From positions 3,782,001-3,846,000 of the forward strand of contig NZ_LT629749.1 of NCBI RefSeq assembly GCF_900105065.1: a DNA stretch of 64,000 nt, written 5' to 3'. Numbering within the stretch: position 1 is the stretch's first letter; every line of letters starts with the position of its first letter. Positions 37,995 to 46,268 of this stretch are shown in pieces. The stretch is from Friedmanniella luteola. GTDB taxonomy: Bacteria > Actinomycetota > Actinomycetes > Propionibacteriales > Propionibacteriaceae. A program made the position numbers and the translations under genes. Below the pieces are notes generated by a model. That model did not search any database. It was not told the origin of the DNA and was given only the letters and a program-made list of their open reading frames with translations.

Positions 37995-38599
37995 GGCTCC
38001 ACGCTAGCGGCGGGCAGCGGGCCGGTGAGGTAGCGCTGCAGGGTCGGGCCGAGGGCGCCCACGAGGGCCGGGTGGCGCGCCGAGGCCAGCGGCTCCAGCC
38101 CCAGCACGTAGCGCGTCATCAGCAGGCCGACGACCTGGCTGGCCACCAGGTCGACCCGCCAGCGCCGCTCCTCCTCCGGCCCCGTCAGCGCCGCGGCCAG
38201 CGGTCGCAGCACCTGGCTGAGGGCGAGGTCGCGCAGCAGCGCGGTGCCGTCCTCGTCCTGCAGGGCCGTCCGGACGGCGGCGATGGTCGCGGCCCCGGCC
38301 GGGGAGTCCCAGAGCACCAGCAGCCGGGTCAGCAGCCGCTCCGCCACCGTGTCCAGCGGCCCGGTCAGGACCGCGGCGAGCTCGGCCGCCGGGTCCAGCC
38401 GGACGTCGAGGACCGCCCGGAAGAGGCCGCTCTTCGACCCGAAGTGGTGGGTGACCATGGCCGGGTCGACGCCCGCCCTCGCGGCGACCCGGCGCAGCGT
38501 CACGGCGTCGTAGCCCCGGGCGGCGAACTCGGCCCGGGCGGCGTCCAGCACCGCCTCCCGGGTCCGGCTGGGGCCCGGGCGGCGTCCGGCCGGCGGCAC
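37991..38599 (-). CDS. TetR-family transcriptional regulator
   Basis: A 202-residue repressor. The N-terminal helix-turn-helix domain covers about 12-58 (TREAVLDAARAEFAARGYDAVTLRRVAARAGVDPAMVTHHFGSKSGLFRAVL), followed by a TetR_C-type ligand domain (WDSPAGAATIAAVRTAL). The GTG directly abuts the stop of the FAD monooxygenase gene, so the two are co-transcribed. It likely controls its own operon through the imperfect palindrome at 39844-39859, with the flavoprotein's substrate as inducer; this is inference. Confidence 0.9.
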   Translation of the reverse strand: MPPAGRRPGPSRTREAVLDAARAEFAARGYDAVTLRRVAARAGVDPAMVTHHFGSKSGLFRAVLDVRLDPAAELAAVLTGPLDTVAERLLTRLLVLWDSPAGAATIAAVRTALQDEDGTALLRDLALSQVLRPLAAALTGPEEERRWRVDLVASQVVGLLMTRYVLGLEPLASARHPALVGALGPTLQRYLTGPLPAASVEP

Positions 38600-39829
38600 T
38601 CAGGCGGCCCGGCGGGCGAAGGCCGGGGCGTGCTCGGGCCGGGGACCGAAGGCGATCAGCCGGGCGGGCACCACCGTCACCGCCGGCACCCGTCGGGCGA
38701 CCGCCGAGACCACCCGGAACGCCAGCGGCGTCCGGCCGGCCAGGGCGGGCTCGAAGACCAGCCGGTGCAGACCGCGCTGGGCGAGCTGGATCGCCGCCGT
38801 CGGCCACCAGCGCCGGCGCTGCACCGCCGCCAGGTGCGACTCGAGCAGCCGCCGCTCCCGCAGCGGTCCCGCCAGCAGCGTCGCCGCGGCGACGGCGTCC
38901 TGGACGGCGAGGTTGATCCCGACGCCGCCGGCCGGCGACATGGCGTGCGCGGCGTCGCCCAGCAGCAGCAGGCCCGGGCGGTGCCAGCGCCGCAGCCGGT
39001 CCAGCCGGACGTCGAGATGGTGCAGGTCGTCGGTGGAGGTGAGGGCGTCGAGCCGGTCGGCGAACCCGGGCCGCAGCCGGGCCACGCGCGCCCGGAACCG
39101 CTCCACGCCCTCGGCCCGCAGCTGGGCGTCCAGGCCCTTGCGGTTGAAGTAGGCGACCTGGAAGTAGTCGGTGCGGGGGAAGCTCAGCAGGATCTCCCGC
39201 CCCACGAGGGTCGGCACCAGCGACGCCTGCTCGCGCTGCTCGGCCTCGGTCCGGGGCAGCCGGAACCACCAGGTGTCGAAGGGGACCGGGTACTCGCGCG
39301 GCCGGAGCCCGGCCGCCCGGCGGAGCACGGAGCCACGGCCGTCGCAGGCGACGACGAGGTCGGCGCGCACCTCGTCCTCGACGCCGTCAGCGGTCCGGGT
39401 CCGCACCCCGACCACCCGGCGGCCCTCGCGCAGCAGGTCCGTGGCCGCGGTGCTCATCAGCAGGGTGAACCGAGGCTCCTGGCGACCGGCGTCGGCCAGC
39501 AGGTCGAGGAAGTCCCACTGCGGGACCATGGCGACGTGGTCGTACGGCGGCCGGAGCCGTCGGAAGTCGCCGAGGGTGAGCAGGGTCCCGTCCGGCTGCG
39601 GCAGCTCGAAGTTCTGCAGCCGGCTCTGCGGCAGCGCGGCGAACCGCTCCCCCAGCCCCAGCTCGTCCAGCAGCCGCAGCGTCGAGGCGTGCACGGTGTC
39701 GCCGCGGAAGTCCCGGAGGAAGTCGGCGTGCTTCTCCAGCACCACCACGTCGACGCCGCCCCGCGCCAGCAGCAGGCCCAGCACCATCCCGGCCGGTCCA
39801 CCGCCGGCCACCACGCACCTCGTCCTCAT
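38600..39829 (-). CDS. FAD-dependent aromatic/phenolic monooxygenase-type oxidoreductase
   Basis: A 409-residue group A flavoprotein monooxygenase. It has the N-terminal dinucleotide motif VVAGGGPAGMVLGLLLAR (about 6-23), the DG motif near VVACDGRGSVLRRAAGL, and the second FAD motif LLLLGDAAHAMSPAGGVGINLAVQDA (GD box). The substrate is unknown. It is the first gene of a unit with a TetR regulator, a common arrangement for inducible modification of antibiotics or aromatic compounds. The ATG has a GGGGGTC ribosome site. The C-terminal 90 residues are basic and hydrophobic, so peripheral membrane contact is possible. Confidence 0.87.
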   Translation of the reverse strand: MRTRCVVAGGGPAGMVLGLLLARGGVDVVVLEKHADFLRDFRGDTVHASTLRLLDELGLGERFAALPQSRLQNFELPQPDGTLLTLGDFRRLRPPYDHVAMVPQWDFLDLLADAGRQEPRFTLLMSTAATDLLREGRRVVGVRTRTADGVEDEVRADLVVACDGRGSVLRRAAGLRPREYPVPFDTWWFRLPRTEAEQREQASLVPTLVGREILLSFPRTDYFQVAYFNRKGLDAQLRAEGVERFRARVARLRPGFADRLDALTSTDDLHHLDVRLDRLRRWHRPGLLLLGDAAHAMSPAGGVGINLAVQDAVAAATLLAGPLRERRLLESHLAAVQRRRWWPTAAIQLAQRGLHRLVFEPALAGRTPLAFRVVSAVARRVPAVTVVPARLIAFGPRPEHAPAFARRAA

Positions 39830-39843
39830 CGTCGACCCCCGAT

Positions 39844-39859
39844 TTCATCGCTTGGTGAA
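39844..39859. promoter_or_regulatory. Candidate TetR operator upstream of the FAD monooxygenase
   Basis: TTCATCGC-TTGGTGAA is an imperfect palindrome (TTCA/TGAA ends, one further inner match) in an unusually AT-rich patch 15-30 bases before the monooxygenase ATG. The position and shape fit autoregulation by the co-transcribed TetR protein. Confidence 0.4.
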
Positions 39860-39934
39860 TTCCAGCATGCACCCGGGCGGGCGCCGTGTCCAGAGGCGGT
39901 CCGGCCACCTCGAGCCGCGGACGCGGACGCGACG

Positions 39935-39947
39935 TAGGCTCGGGCGG
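39935..39947 (+). promoter_or_regulatory. -10 of leaderless M13 peptidase transcript
   Basis: TAGGCT (39935-39940), seven bases, GTG at 39948. Confidence 0.5.
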
Positions 39948-41912
39948 GTGAGCGAGACCACTGCTGCCCCTGCCTTCCAGTTCGACGACTTCGACCGGTC
40001 CGTCCGCGTCCAGGACGACCTGTTCCGCCACGTCAACGGCGGCTGGGCCGCCCGCACCGAGATCCCCGACGACAAGCCGCTGATCGGGTCCTTCATCGAC
40101 CTGCGGGACCGCGCCGAGGCCGCCGTCCGCGACATCATCACCAGCTCGGACGGCGGCGCCCCGGGCAGCGACGAGGCCAAGATCGCCGACCTCTTCGCCA
40201 GCTTCATGGACACCGAGACGATCGAGGCCGCCGGCGCCGAGCCGCTGACCGGGCCGCTGGCCGAGGTCGACGCGGTGAGCACGCCCGAGGAGCTCGTCCG
40301 TCTGGTCGGCCGGTTCGCCCGCCGCGGCGTCGCCGGCCTGATCGGCCTGGAGGCCGAGTCCGACCCGGGCGACCCGACCCGCTACGTCATGTTCGTCGAG
40401 CAGTCCGGTCTCGGCCTGCCCGACGAGGAGTACTACCGCGCGGACACCTACGCCGAGATCCGGACCGCCTACCAGGCGCACGTCGCCGCCTCGCTGGCCC
40501 TGGCCGGCACGGCCGACAGCGAGGCGCTGGCCGCGGACGTGATGGCGCTGGAGACCGACATCGCGGCGGTGCACTGGGACAAGGTCAAGACCCGCGACCT
40601 GCGGCTGATGTACAACCTGACACCGTTCGAGACCTTCCTGGCCGACGCGCCCGGGCTGCACGTGCGGGCGTTCCTCGACGGTGCGGGCGTCCCCGAGTCG
40701 GCGACGCAGGAGCTCGTCGTCGCGCAGCCGTCCTTCTTCCCCGGGGTCGCCGCCCTGCTCACCGACGAGCGGCTGCCCGCCTGGCGTGCCTGGGCCCGCT
40801 GGAAGCTCATCTCCTCGCTGTCGCCCTACCTGTCGAGCGCCTTCGTCGACGAGCGGTTCCGCTTCTACGGCACCGTGCTCTCGGGCACGCCCCAGATCAA
40901 GGAGCGCTGGAAGCGCGGCGTCGCCCTCGTCGAGGGCGCGCTCGGCGAGGCGGTCGGCAAGGTCTACGTGGAACGGCACTTCTCCCCCACCGCCAAGGCG
41001 CGGATGGACACCCTGGTCGCCAACCTCATCGAGGCCTACCGCCGCTCGATCACCGAGCTGGAGTGGATGACCGAGGAGACCAAGCAGGAGGCGCTCGAGA
41101 AGCTCGCCAAGTTCCGGCCCCACATCGGGTACCCGACGAAGTGGCGCGACTACTCCGCGCTGCAGATCGAGGCCGGCGACCTGCTGGGGAACGTCCTGCG
41201 CGCGAACGCCTTCGAGGTCGAGCGCTCGGTCGCCAAGATCGGGGCGCCGATGGACCGCGAGGAGTGGCTGATGACGCCGCAGACGGTCAACGCCTACTAC
41301 CACCCGCTGAAGAACGAGATCGTCTTCCCGGCCGCCATCCTGCAGCCGCCGTTCTTCAACGAGACGGCCGACGACGCCGTCAACTACGGCGGGATCGGTG
41401 CGGTCATCGGCCACGAGATCGGCCACGGCTTCGACGACCAGGGCTCGACCTGCGACGGTGACGGCGCGCTGCGGGACTGGTGGACGACCAAGGACCGGGA
41501 GGCGTTCGAGACCCGGACCGCGGCGCTCGTCGAGCAGTACGACGCGCTGGCGCCCGAGGGCGGCGCCGGCCAGCACGTCAACGGCCGGCTGACCATCGGG
41601 GAGAACATCGGCGACCTCGGCGGGCTGAGCATCGCCCACCTGGCCCACCGGATCGCCAGCGAGGGCTCCGCCGCCGAGCCGGTCGACGACTACACGCCCG
41701 AGCAGCGGCTGTTCCTCAGCTGGGGCGCCATCTGGCAGTCCAAGGCCCGCCCCGAGACGGTGCAGCAGCGGCTGGCCACCGACCCGCACTCGCCGAACGA
41801 GTTCCGCTGCAACCAGATCGTGAAGAACGTCGACGCCTTCCACACGGCGTTCGGCGTCACCGAGCAGGACGGCCTGTGGATGCCCCCCGAGCAGCGCGTG
41901 AAGATCTGGTGA
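39948..41912 (+). CDS. M13-family zinc metallopeptidase (neprilysin/PepO-like)
   Basis: Cleaves oligopeptides; bacterial M13 enzymes without a signal peptide, like this one, act in the cytosol. The 654 residues have the N-terminal M13_N domain beginning QDDLFRHVNGGWAARTEIPDDK, then the catalytic domain. The zinc site is HEIGH (489-493), with the third ligand glutamate E552 in the conserved GENIGDLGG segment; NAYYHPLKNEIVFPAAILQPPFF is the family NAYY box. The family length is normal. The last codons overlap a broken downstream reading frame (GTGA). Confidence 0.95.
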   Translation: MSETTAAPAFQFDDFDRSVRVQDDLFRHVNGGWAARTEIPDDKPLIGSFIDLRDRAEAAVRDIITSSDGGAPGSDEAKIADLFASFMDTETIEAAGAEPLTGPLAEVDAVSTPEELVRLVGRFARRGVAGLIGLEAESDPGDPTRYVMFVEQSGLGLPDEEYYRADTYAEIRTAYQAHVAASLALAGTADSEALAADVMALETDIAAVHWDKVKTRDLRLMYNLTPFETFLADAPGLHVRAFLDGAGVPESATQELVVAQPSFFPGVAALLTDERLPAWRAWARWKLISSLSPYLSSAFVDERFRFYGTVLSGTPQIKERWKRGVALVEGALGEAVGKVYVERHFSPTAKARMDTLVANLIEAYRRSITELEWMTEETKQEALEKLAKFRPHIGYPTKWRDYSALQIEAGDLLGNVLRANAFEVERSVAKIGAPMDREEWLMTPQTVNAYYHPLKNEIVFPAAILQPPFFNETADDAVNYGGIGAVIGHEIGHGFDDQGSTCDGDGALRDWWTTKDREAFETRTAALVEQYDALAPEGGAGQHVNGRLTIGENIGDLGGLSIAHLAHRIASEGSAAEPVDDYTPEQRLFLSWGAIWQSKARPETVQQRLATDPHSPNEFRCNQIVKNVDAFHTAFGVTEQDGLWMPPEQRVKIW

Positions 41913-42030
41913 GCACCGAGGGGCGGCAGCGCGAGGTGGGCGTCGTCCACCTCGCCGAGCTGCTGCCCCCGCCTCCCGTGGACCGACCGCTGCTGGTCGC
42001 GGTCGACGGACCGTCCTCGACCGGCACGAG
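41909..42030 (+). pseudogene. 5' remnant of a uridine-kinase-like P-loop gene
   Basis: A GTG overlapping the M13 stop opens a frame reading STEGRQREVGVVHLAELLPP and then PLLVAVDGPSSTGTSQ. This looks like the start of a uridine kinase or P-loop NTPase, where one expects VAVDGPSGSGKS. The P-loop lysine is replaced, and the similarity stops exactly where the convergent polyprenyl synthase gene ends. The frame then runs on as antisense. It is best read as a truncated relic that was once translationally coupled to the peptidase. Confidence 0.45.
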
Positions 42031-43011
42031 TCAGACGGCGCGGCTGACGACCGAGTCGCAGAGCTCGACCAGCGCGAGCCGGGCGGGCCCGGGCGGCAGG
42101 TCGTCGAGCAGGGCCCGGGCGACCGCGGCCCGCCGCTCGACCTCGGCGCGGGCCTGGTCGACGGCCGGGTGGACGCGGAGCAGGGCCAGCGCCTCGCCGA
42201 GCGCGGCGTCGTCGCCGAGGTCGGAGTCGAGGAGCTCGAGCAGGCGCGCGTCGGCCGGGTCGGTGGAGCGGCGGGCCAGCAGGGTCGGCAGCGTCGCGAT
42301 CCCCTCGCGCAGGTCCGTGCCCGGGGTCTTGCCGGTGACGTCGGAGGTGATGTCGATGATGTCGTCGCTGAGCTGGAAGACGAGGCCGATCTGCTCGCCG
42401 AACTCCGCCACCCGCTGCTGCAGGGCCGGTGAGCAGCCGGACAGCTTGGCCCCGAACAGGGCCGAGGTGGCGATCAGCGCGCCGGTCTTGTCGGCCAGCA
42501 CCCGCAGGTAGTGGTCCAGCGGGTCGCGGCCCGGCGGCGGGCCGACGGTCTCGGCGATCTGGCCCTGCACCAGCCGGGCGAAGGTCCGGGCCTGGATGGA
42601 CACGTACTCGGAGCCGAGCTCGGACACCAGGTCGGAGGCGCGGGCGAACAGGAAGTCGCCGACCAGGATGGCCACCGTGTTGCCCCAGCGGGAGTTGGCG
42701 CTGGCCGAGCCGCGCCGCATCCGGGCCTCGTCCATGACGTCGTCGTGGTACAGGCTGGCGACGTGGGTGAGCTCGACGACGACGGCCGCCTTGACGACGT
42801 CCTCGTCGACCGCTGCCGGGCCCAGCTGGGCCGTCAGGGCCACGAGCAGCGGCCGGAAACGCTTCCCACCGGCGGCGATGATGTGCTGCGCCGCCTCGGT
42901 GATCATCGGGGTGTCGGCCTCGGCCGCTTGCAGCAGGGCCGCCTCGATGGCGTCCAGCTGGCCGCGCAGGCCCAGCTCGAAGACGTCGTCCCGCGTTCCC
43001 TCTGCTAGCAC
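42031..43011 (-). CDS. Trans-polyprenyl diphosphate synthase (menaquinone side-chain type)
   Basis: Condenses isopentenyl diphosphate units into a long all-trans chain, most likely the menaquinone tail. The 326 residues contain GGKRFRPLLVAL, the first aspartate-rich motif in SLYHDDVMDEARMRRG, the second in FQLSDDIIDITSD, and LREGIATLPTLLA. Small residues before the first motif fit long products. I chose the GTG at 43011 with AAGGAG upstream; the ATG at 43065 would add 18 basic residues. It follows nuoN on the same strand, linking quinone supply with complex I. Confidence 0.9.
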   Translation of the reverse strand: MLAEGTRDDVFELGLRGQLDAIEAALLQAAEADTPMITEAAQHIIAAGGKRFRPLLVALTAQLGPAAVDEDVVKAAVVVELTHVASLYHDDVMDEARMRRGSASANSRWGNTVAILVGDFLFARASDLVSELGSEYVSIQARTFARLVQGQIAETVGPPPGRDPLDHYLRVLADKTGALIATSALFGAKLSGCSPALQQRVAEFGEQIGLVFQLSDDIIDITSDVTGKTPGTDLREGIATLPTLLARRSTDPADARLLELLDSDLGDDAALGEALALLRVHPAVDQARAEVERRAAVARALLDDLPPGPARLALVELCDSVVSRAV

Positions 43012-43097
43012 TTCGCTCCTTCGGCGGCGCCCCACTGGCCCGGCCAGCCTATCCGGACGCGACAACGGACCGGACCGTCACCGGGGTGACCCTGGAC

Positions 43098-44696
43098 TCA
43101 CCGGATGAACTCCCCGGCCTGCTGCGCGAGGTCCAGGACCGGGCCCGGGAACACGCCCAGGGCGACCGTGGCGACGACGGCGACGCCGACCGCGAGCAGG
43201 GTCACCGCCTGGGGCCGGGCCACCACGACGTCGGACCCGTCGGAGCGCTCCGGCTCGGGGTCGGTGAAGAACATCAGCACGATCACCCGGATGTAGAAGA
43301 ACGCGGCGACGACGCTGATGACCACGGCGACGACGACCAGCCAGCGCGCTCCCCCGGTCCAGGCGGCGGCGAAGACCGCCCACTTGCCGATGAAGCCGCT
43401 GGTCAGCGGGATGCCGGCGAAGCTCAGCAGGAAGACGGCGAAGACGAGGGCCGTCAGCGGCGACCGGCGGCCGAGGCCGGCCCAGCTGGACAGCAGGGTC
43501 GCCTCCCCGCTGGTGTCGCGGACCATGGTGACGACGGCGAAGGCGCCGATCGTCGCCGCGCCGTAGGCCACGAGGTAGAACAGGATGGACGAGACGCTGG
43601 TCAGCGAGCCGGCCGGGGCACCGTTGGCCGCCTGCGAGGCACCGACGAACGCGGTCATGATGAAGCCGGCGTGCGCGATCGAGGAGTAGGCCAGCATCCG
43701 CTTGACGTCGGTCTGGGTGATGGCCAGGAGCGACCCGAGGGCCATCGTCGCGACCGCGACGATGGACATCAACGGCTGCCAGTCCCAGCGGTCGGCGCCG
43801 AGTCCGACGTAGAACACGCGCAGCAGGGCGCCGATGGCGGCGATCTTGGTGCACGCGGCCATGAAGCCGGTGACCGGCGTCGGTGCGCCCGCGTAGACGT
43901 CGGGGGTCCAGGAGTGGAACGGCACCGCACCGAACTTGAACAGCAGCCCGATCGCCAGCAGTCCCATGCCGGCGAGCAGCAGGCCCACGCTGCCGGTGTC
44001 GGCGGTCAGGGCGGCGTCGATCGCCGCCAGCTCGAAGGAGCCGGCGTAGCCGTAGAGCAGGGCGACGCCGTAGAGGAAGATCGCCGAGGACAGGGCCCCC
44101 AGCAGGAAGTACTTGAGGGCCGCCTCCTGCGACAGCAGCCGCCGGCGCCGGGCCAGCCCGCACAGCAGGTACAGCGGGAGGGACAGCACCTCGAGCGCGA
44201 CGAACATGGCGAGCAGGTCGTTGGAGGCGGGGAACATCATCATCCCGGCCAGCGCGAACAGGGCCAGCGGGAACACCTCGGTGTGCTCGACCCGTCGCTC
44301 GATCGCCTCCCGCTCGGCGTCGGTGCCGGGCACCGTCGCGGCCTGGGCCGCGAACGCGCTGCCGACGGCCCGTTCGCCGAAGGTGAGGATGGACACCAGG
44401 CCGAGGACCAGCAGCAGGGCCCACATGAACGCGGTGGGCCCGTCGACGGCCAGCGAACCGACCGCGGCGACCGCCACCCGGTCAGCGGCCCAGTTCAGCG
44501 CGTTGACGGCGAACGCGGCGCCGAGGGTCAGCACCGTCAGCGCGAGCTGGACCGAGCGGCGCAGCGGGCGGGGCACCAGGGCCTCGACGAGGATGCCGAG
44601 GCAGGCGCCGGCGAAGACCAGGAGGAAGGGCATCAGCAGCCCGTACTCGAGGTCGGGTGCGGGGATGGCCTGCAGCACCCCGGCGGTCGTCGTCAT
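43098..44696 (-). CDS. nuoN: NADH-quinone oxidoreductase subunit N
   Basis: Antiporter-like membrane subunit that takes part in proton pumping. The 532 residues form about 14 helices. The conserved core includes ALEVLSLPLYLLCGLAR with the key glutamate in helix 5, LLSQEAALKYFLLGALSSAIFLYG, KFGAVPFHSWTPDVYAGAPTPVTGFMA with the pumping lysine, and KRMLAYSSIAHAGFIM. The ATG overlaps the nuoM stop by one base (TGATG). Last gene of the nuo operon before the polyprenyl synthase. Confidence 0.96.
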   Translation of the reverse strand: MTTTAGVLQAIPAPDLEYGLLMPFLLVFAGACLGILVEALVPRPLRRSVQLALTVLTLGAAFAVNALNWAADRVAVAAVGSLAVDGPTAFMWALLLVLGLVSILTFGERAVGSAFAAQAATVPGTDAEREAIERRVEHTEVFPLALFALAGMMMFPASNDLLAMFVALEVLSLPLYLLCGLARRRRLLSQEAALKYFLLGALSSAIFLYGVALLYGYAGSFELAAIDAALTADTGSVGLLLAGMGLLAIGLLFKFGAVPFHSWTPDVYAGAPTPVTGFMAACTKIAAIGALLRVFYVGLGADRWDWQPLMSIVAVATMALGSLLAITQTDVKRMLAYSSIAHAGFIMTAFVGASQAANGAPAGSLTSVSSILFYLVAYGAATIGAFAVVTMVRDTSGEATLLSSWAGLGRRSPLTALVFAVFLLSFAGIPLTSGFIGKWAVFAAAWTGGARWLVVVAVVISVVAAFFYIRVIVLMFFTDPEPERSDGSDVVVARPQAVTLLAVGVAVVATVALGVFPGPVLDLAQQAGEFIR

Positions 44697-46255
44697 CAGC
44701 GGCCTCCCTCTGCGCTCACCCGCGGCTGCGGGTCACTCACGCCGACGAGGCTCATGGTCGCCTCGACCGCCGGGTTGATCGCGTCCAGCATCGGCCGCGG
44801 GAAGACCCCGAGCGCGATGATCAGCAGCACCAGCGGCGCCATGGCCAGCCGCTCGCGGCCGCTCAGGTCGCGGACGGGCTCGGTCTGCAGCCGCGGGTTC
44901 AGCGGCCCGGTCATGGTGCGCTGGTACATGATCAGGATGTAGAGCGCGGCCAGCACGATCGCGAGCGTGCAGACGATCGCCACACCCGGGTAGCGGGTGA
45001 AGGTGCCGGCCAGCACCATGAACTCCGAGACGAAGCTGGAGAGCCCCGGCAGCGACAGGGTCGAGAGGCCGGCGAACAGCATCAGCCCGGCCAGCACCGG
45101 CGCCACCTTCTGCACCCCGCCGTAGGCCTGGATGTCGCGGGAGCCGCCGCGGCGGACCAGGTAGCCGGCCGCGATGAACAGCGCCGCCGTCGACAGCCCG
45201 TGGTTCAGCATGTACAGGGTGGAGCCGGCCAGGCTCTGCGTGGTGAGCGCGAAGATGCCCAGCACGATGAAGCCGAAGTGGCTGATCGAGGTGTAGGCGA
45301 TGAAGCGCATCAGGTCGCGGCTGCCGATGGCCAGCACGGCGCCGTAGAGGATCGAGATCGTGGCCAGGACCAGGACGACCGGGGTCGCCCACTGGCTGGC
45401 CTCGGGGAACAGGCCCAGGCAGAAGCGGATCATCCCGAAGGTGCCGATCTTGTCCATGACGCCGACCATCATGGTCGCGCCGCCCGGGCTGGACTCCTCG
45501 GCGGCGTCCGGCAGCCAGGTGTGCAGCGGGACCAGCGGGGCCTTGATGGCGAAGGCGAACATGAAGCCCAGGAAGAGCCACCGGCCGGTGGCGGTGCCCA
45601 CGTCGAGCTGCGTCAGGTCGCTCAGCAGGTAGCTGGGCGAGCCGTCGGCGGCGGACAGCACGTACAGGCCGATCACCGAGGCCAGCATCACGAAGCCGCC
45701 GAGCAGGCCGAAGATCAGGAACTTCGCCGCCGCCGCCGAGCGCTTCGCCGTCGGCCCGAAGCCGCCGATCAGGAAGTACATCGGGATGAGGATGACCTCG
45801 AAGAAGACGTAGAACAGGAACACGTCCGTGGCCAGGAAGAGGTACAGCGCGCAGCTCTCCACGGCCAGCACGAGGGCGAAGAAGATCCGGCTGTCGTACT
45901 TGGGCGCCAGCGGGGCCGCGATGCCCGGGAACGTGCGGACCGGGTCGTCGAAGTCGCGCCAGCTGGCCAGCACCACCACCGGGGTCACGATGACCACCAG
46001 CAGCACCAGCGTCAGTCCGATGCCGTCGAGGCCCAGCGCGTAGAAGGCGCCCAGCGGCTTGATCCAGGCCACCTGCTCGGTGAGCTGCATCCCGCCGCCG
46101 GGTGCGTAGCCGGCGGCGACGACGAGGGCCAGCACGAGGGTGAGCAGGGACGCGGCGAGCGCGATCTGCTTGGCGGCGCGGGAGCCGACCAGCAGCACCA
46201 CCACCCCGCCGAGGGCGGGCAGGACGGCGAGGAGCGTGAGCCAGGGCAGGTTCAT
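44696..46255 (-). CDS. nuoM: NADH-quinone oxidoreductase subunit M
   Basis: Antiporter-like proton-pumping subunit, 519 residues. Core motifs: FYVFFEVILIPMYFLIGGFG with the essential helix-5 glutamate, AIKAPLVPLHTWLPDAAEESSPGGATMM with the pumping lysine, LMRFIAYTSISHFGFIVLG. I start it at the second ATG (46255), six bases after another ATG, because the GAGGAAGAG ribosome site is well spaced for it. It is 13 bases downstream of nuoL. Confidence 0.96.
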   Translation of the reverse strand: MNLPWLTLLAVLPALGGVVVLLVGSRAAKQIALAASLLTLVLALVVAAGYAPGGGMQLTEQVAWIKPLGAFYALGLDGIGLTLVLLVVIVTPVVVLASWRDFDDPVRTFPGIAAPLAPKYDSRIFFALVLAVESCALYLFLATDVFLFYVFFEVILIPMYFLIGGFGPTAKRSAAAAKFLIFGLLGGFVMLASVIGLYVLSAADGSPSYLLSDLTQLDVGTATGRWLFLGFMFAFAIKAPLVPLHTWLPDAAEESSPGGATMMVGVMDKIGTFGMIRFCLGLFPEASQWATPVVLVLATISILYGAVLAIGSRDLMRFIAYTSISHFGFIVLGIFALTTQSLAGSTLYMLNHGLSTAALFIAAGYLVRRGGSRDIQAYGGVQKVAPVLAGLMLFAGLSTLSLPGLSSFVSEFMVLAGTFTRYPGVAIVCTLAIVLAALYILIMYQRTMTGPLNPRLQTEPVRDLSGRERLAMAPLVLLIIALGVFPRPMLDAINPAVEATMSLVGVSDPQPRVSAEGGR

Positions 46256-46268
46256 GGTCATCTCTTCC

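Noticed and set aside
43086-44942. A 618-codon plus-strand frame opposite nuoN, and similar ones opposite nuoL/M
   Set aside because: Antisense shadows; repeated H/Q/D/E/G-rich text and no recognisable domain, while the minus strand encodes full nuo subunits.
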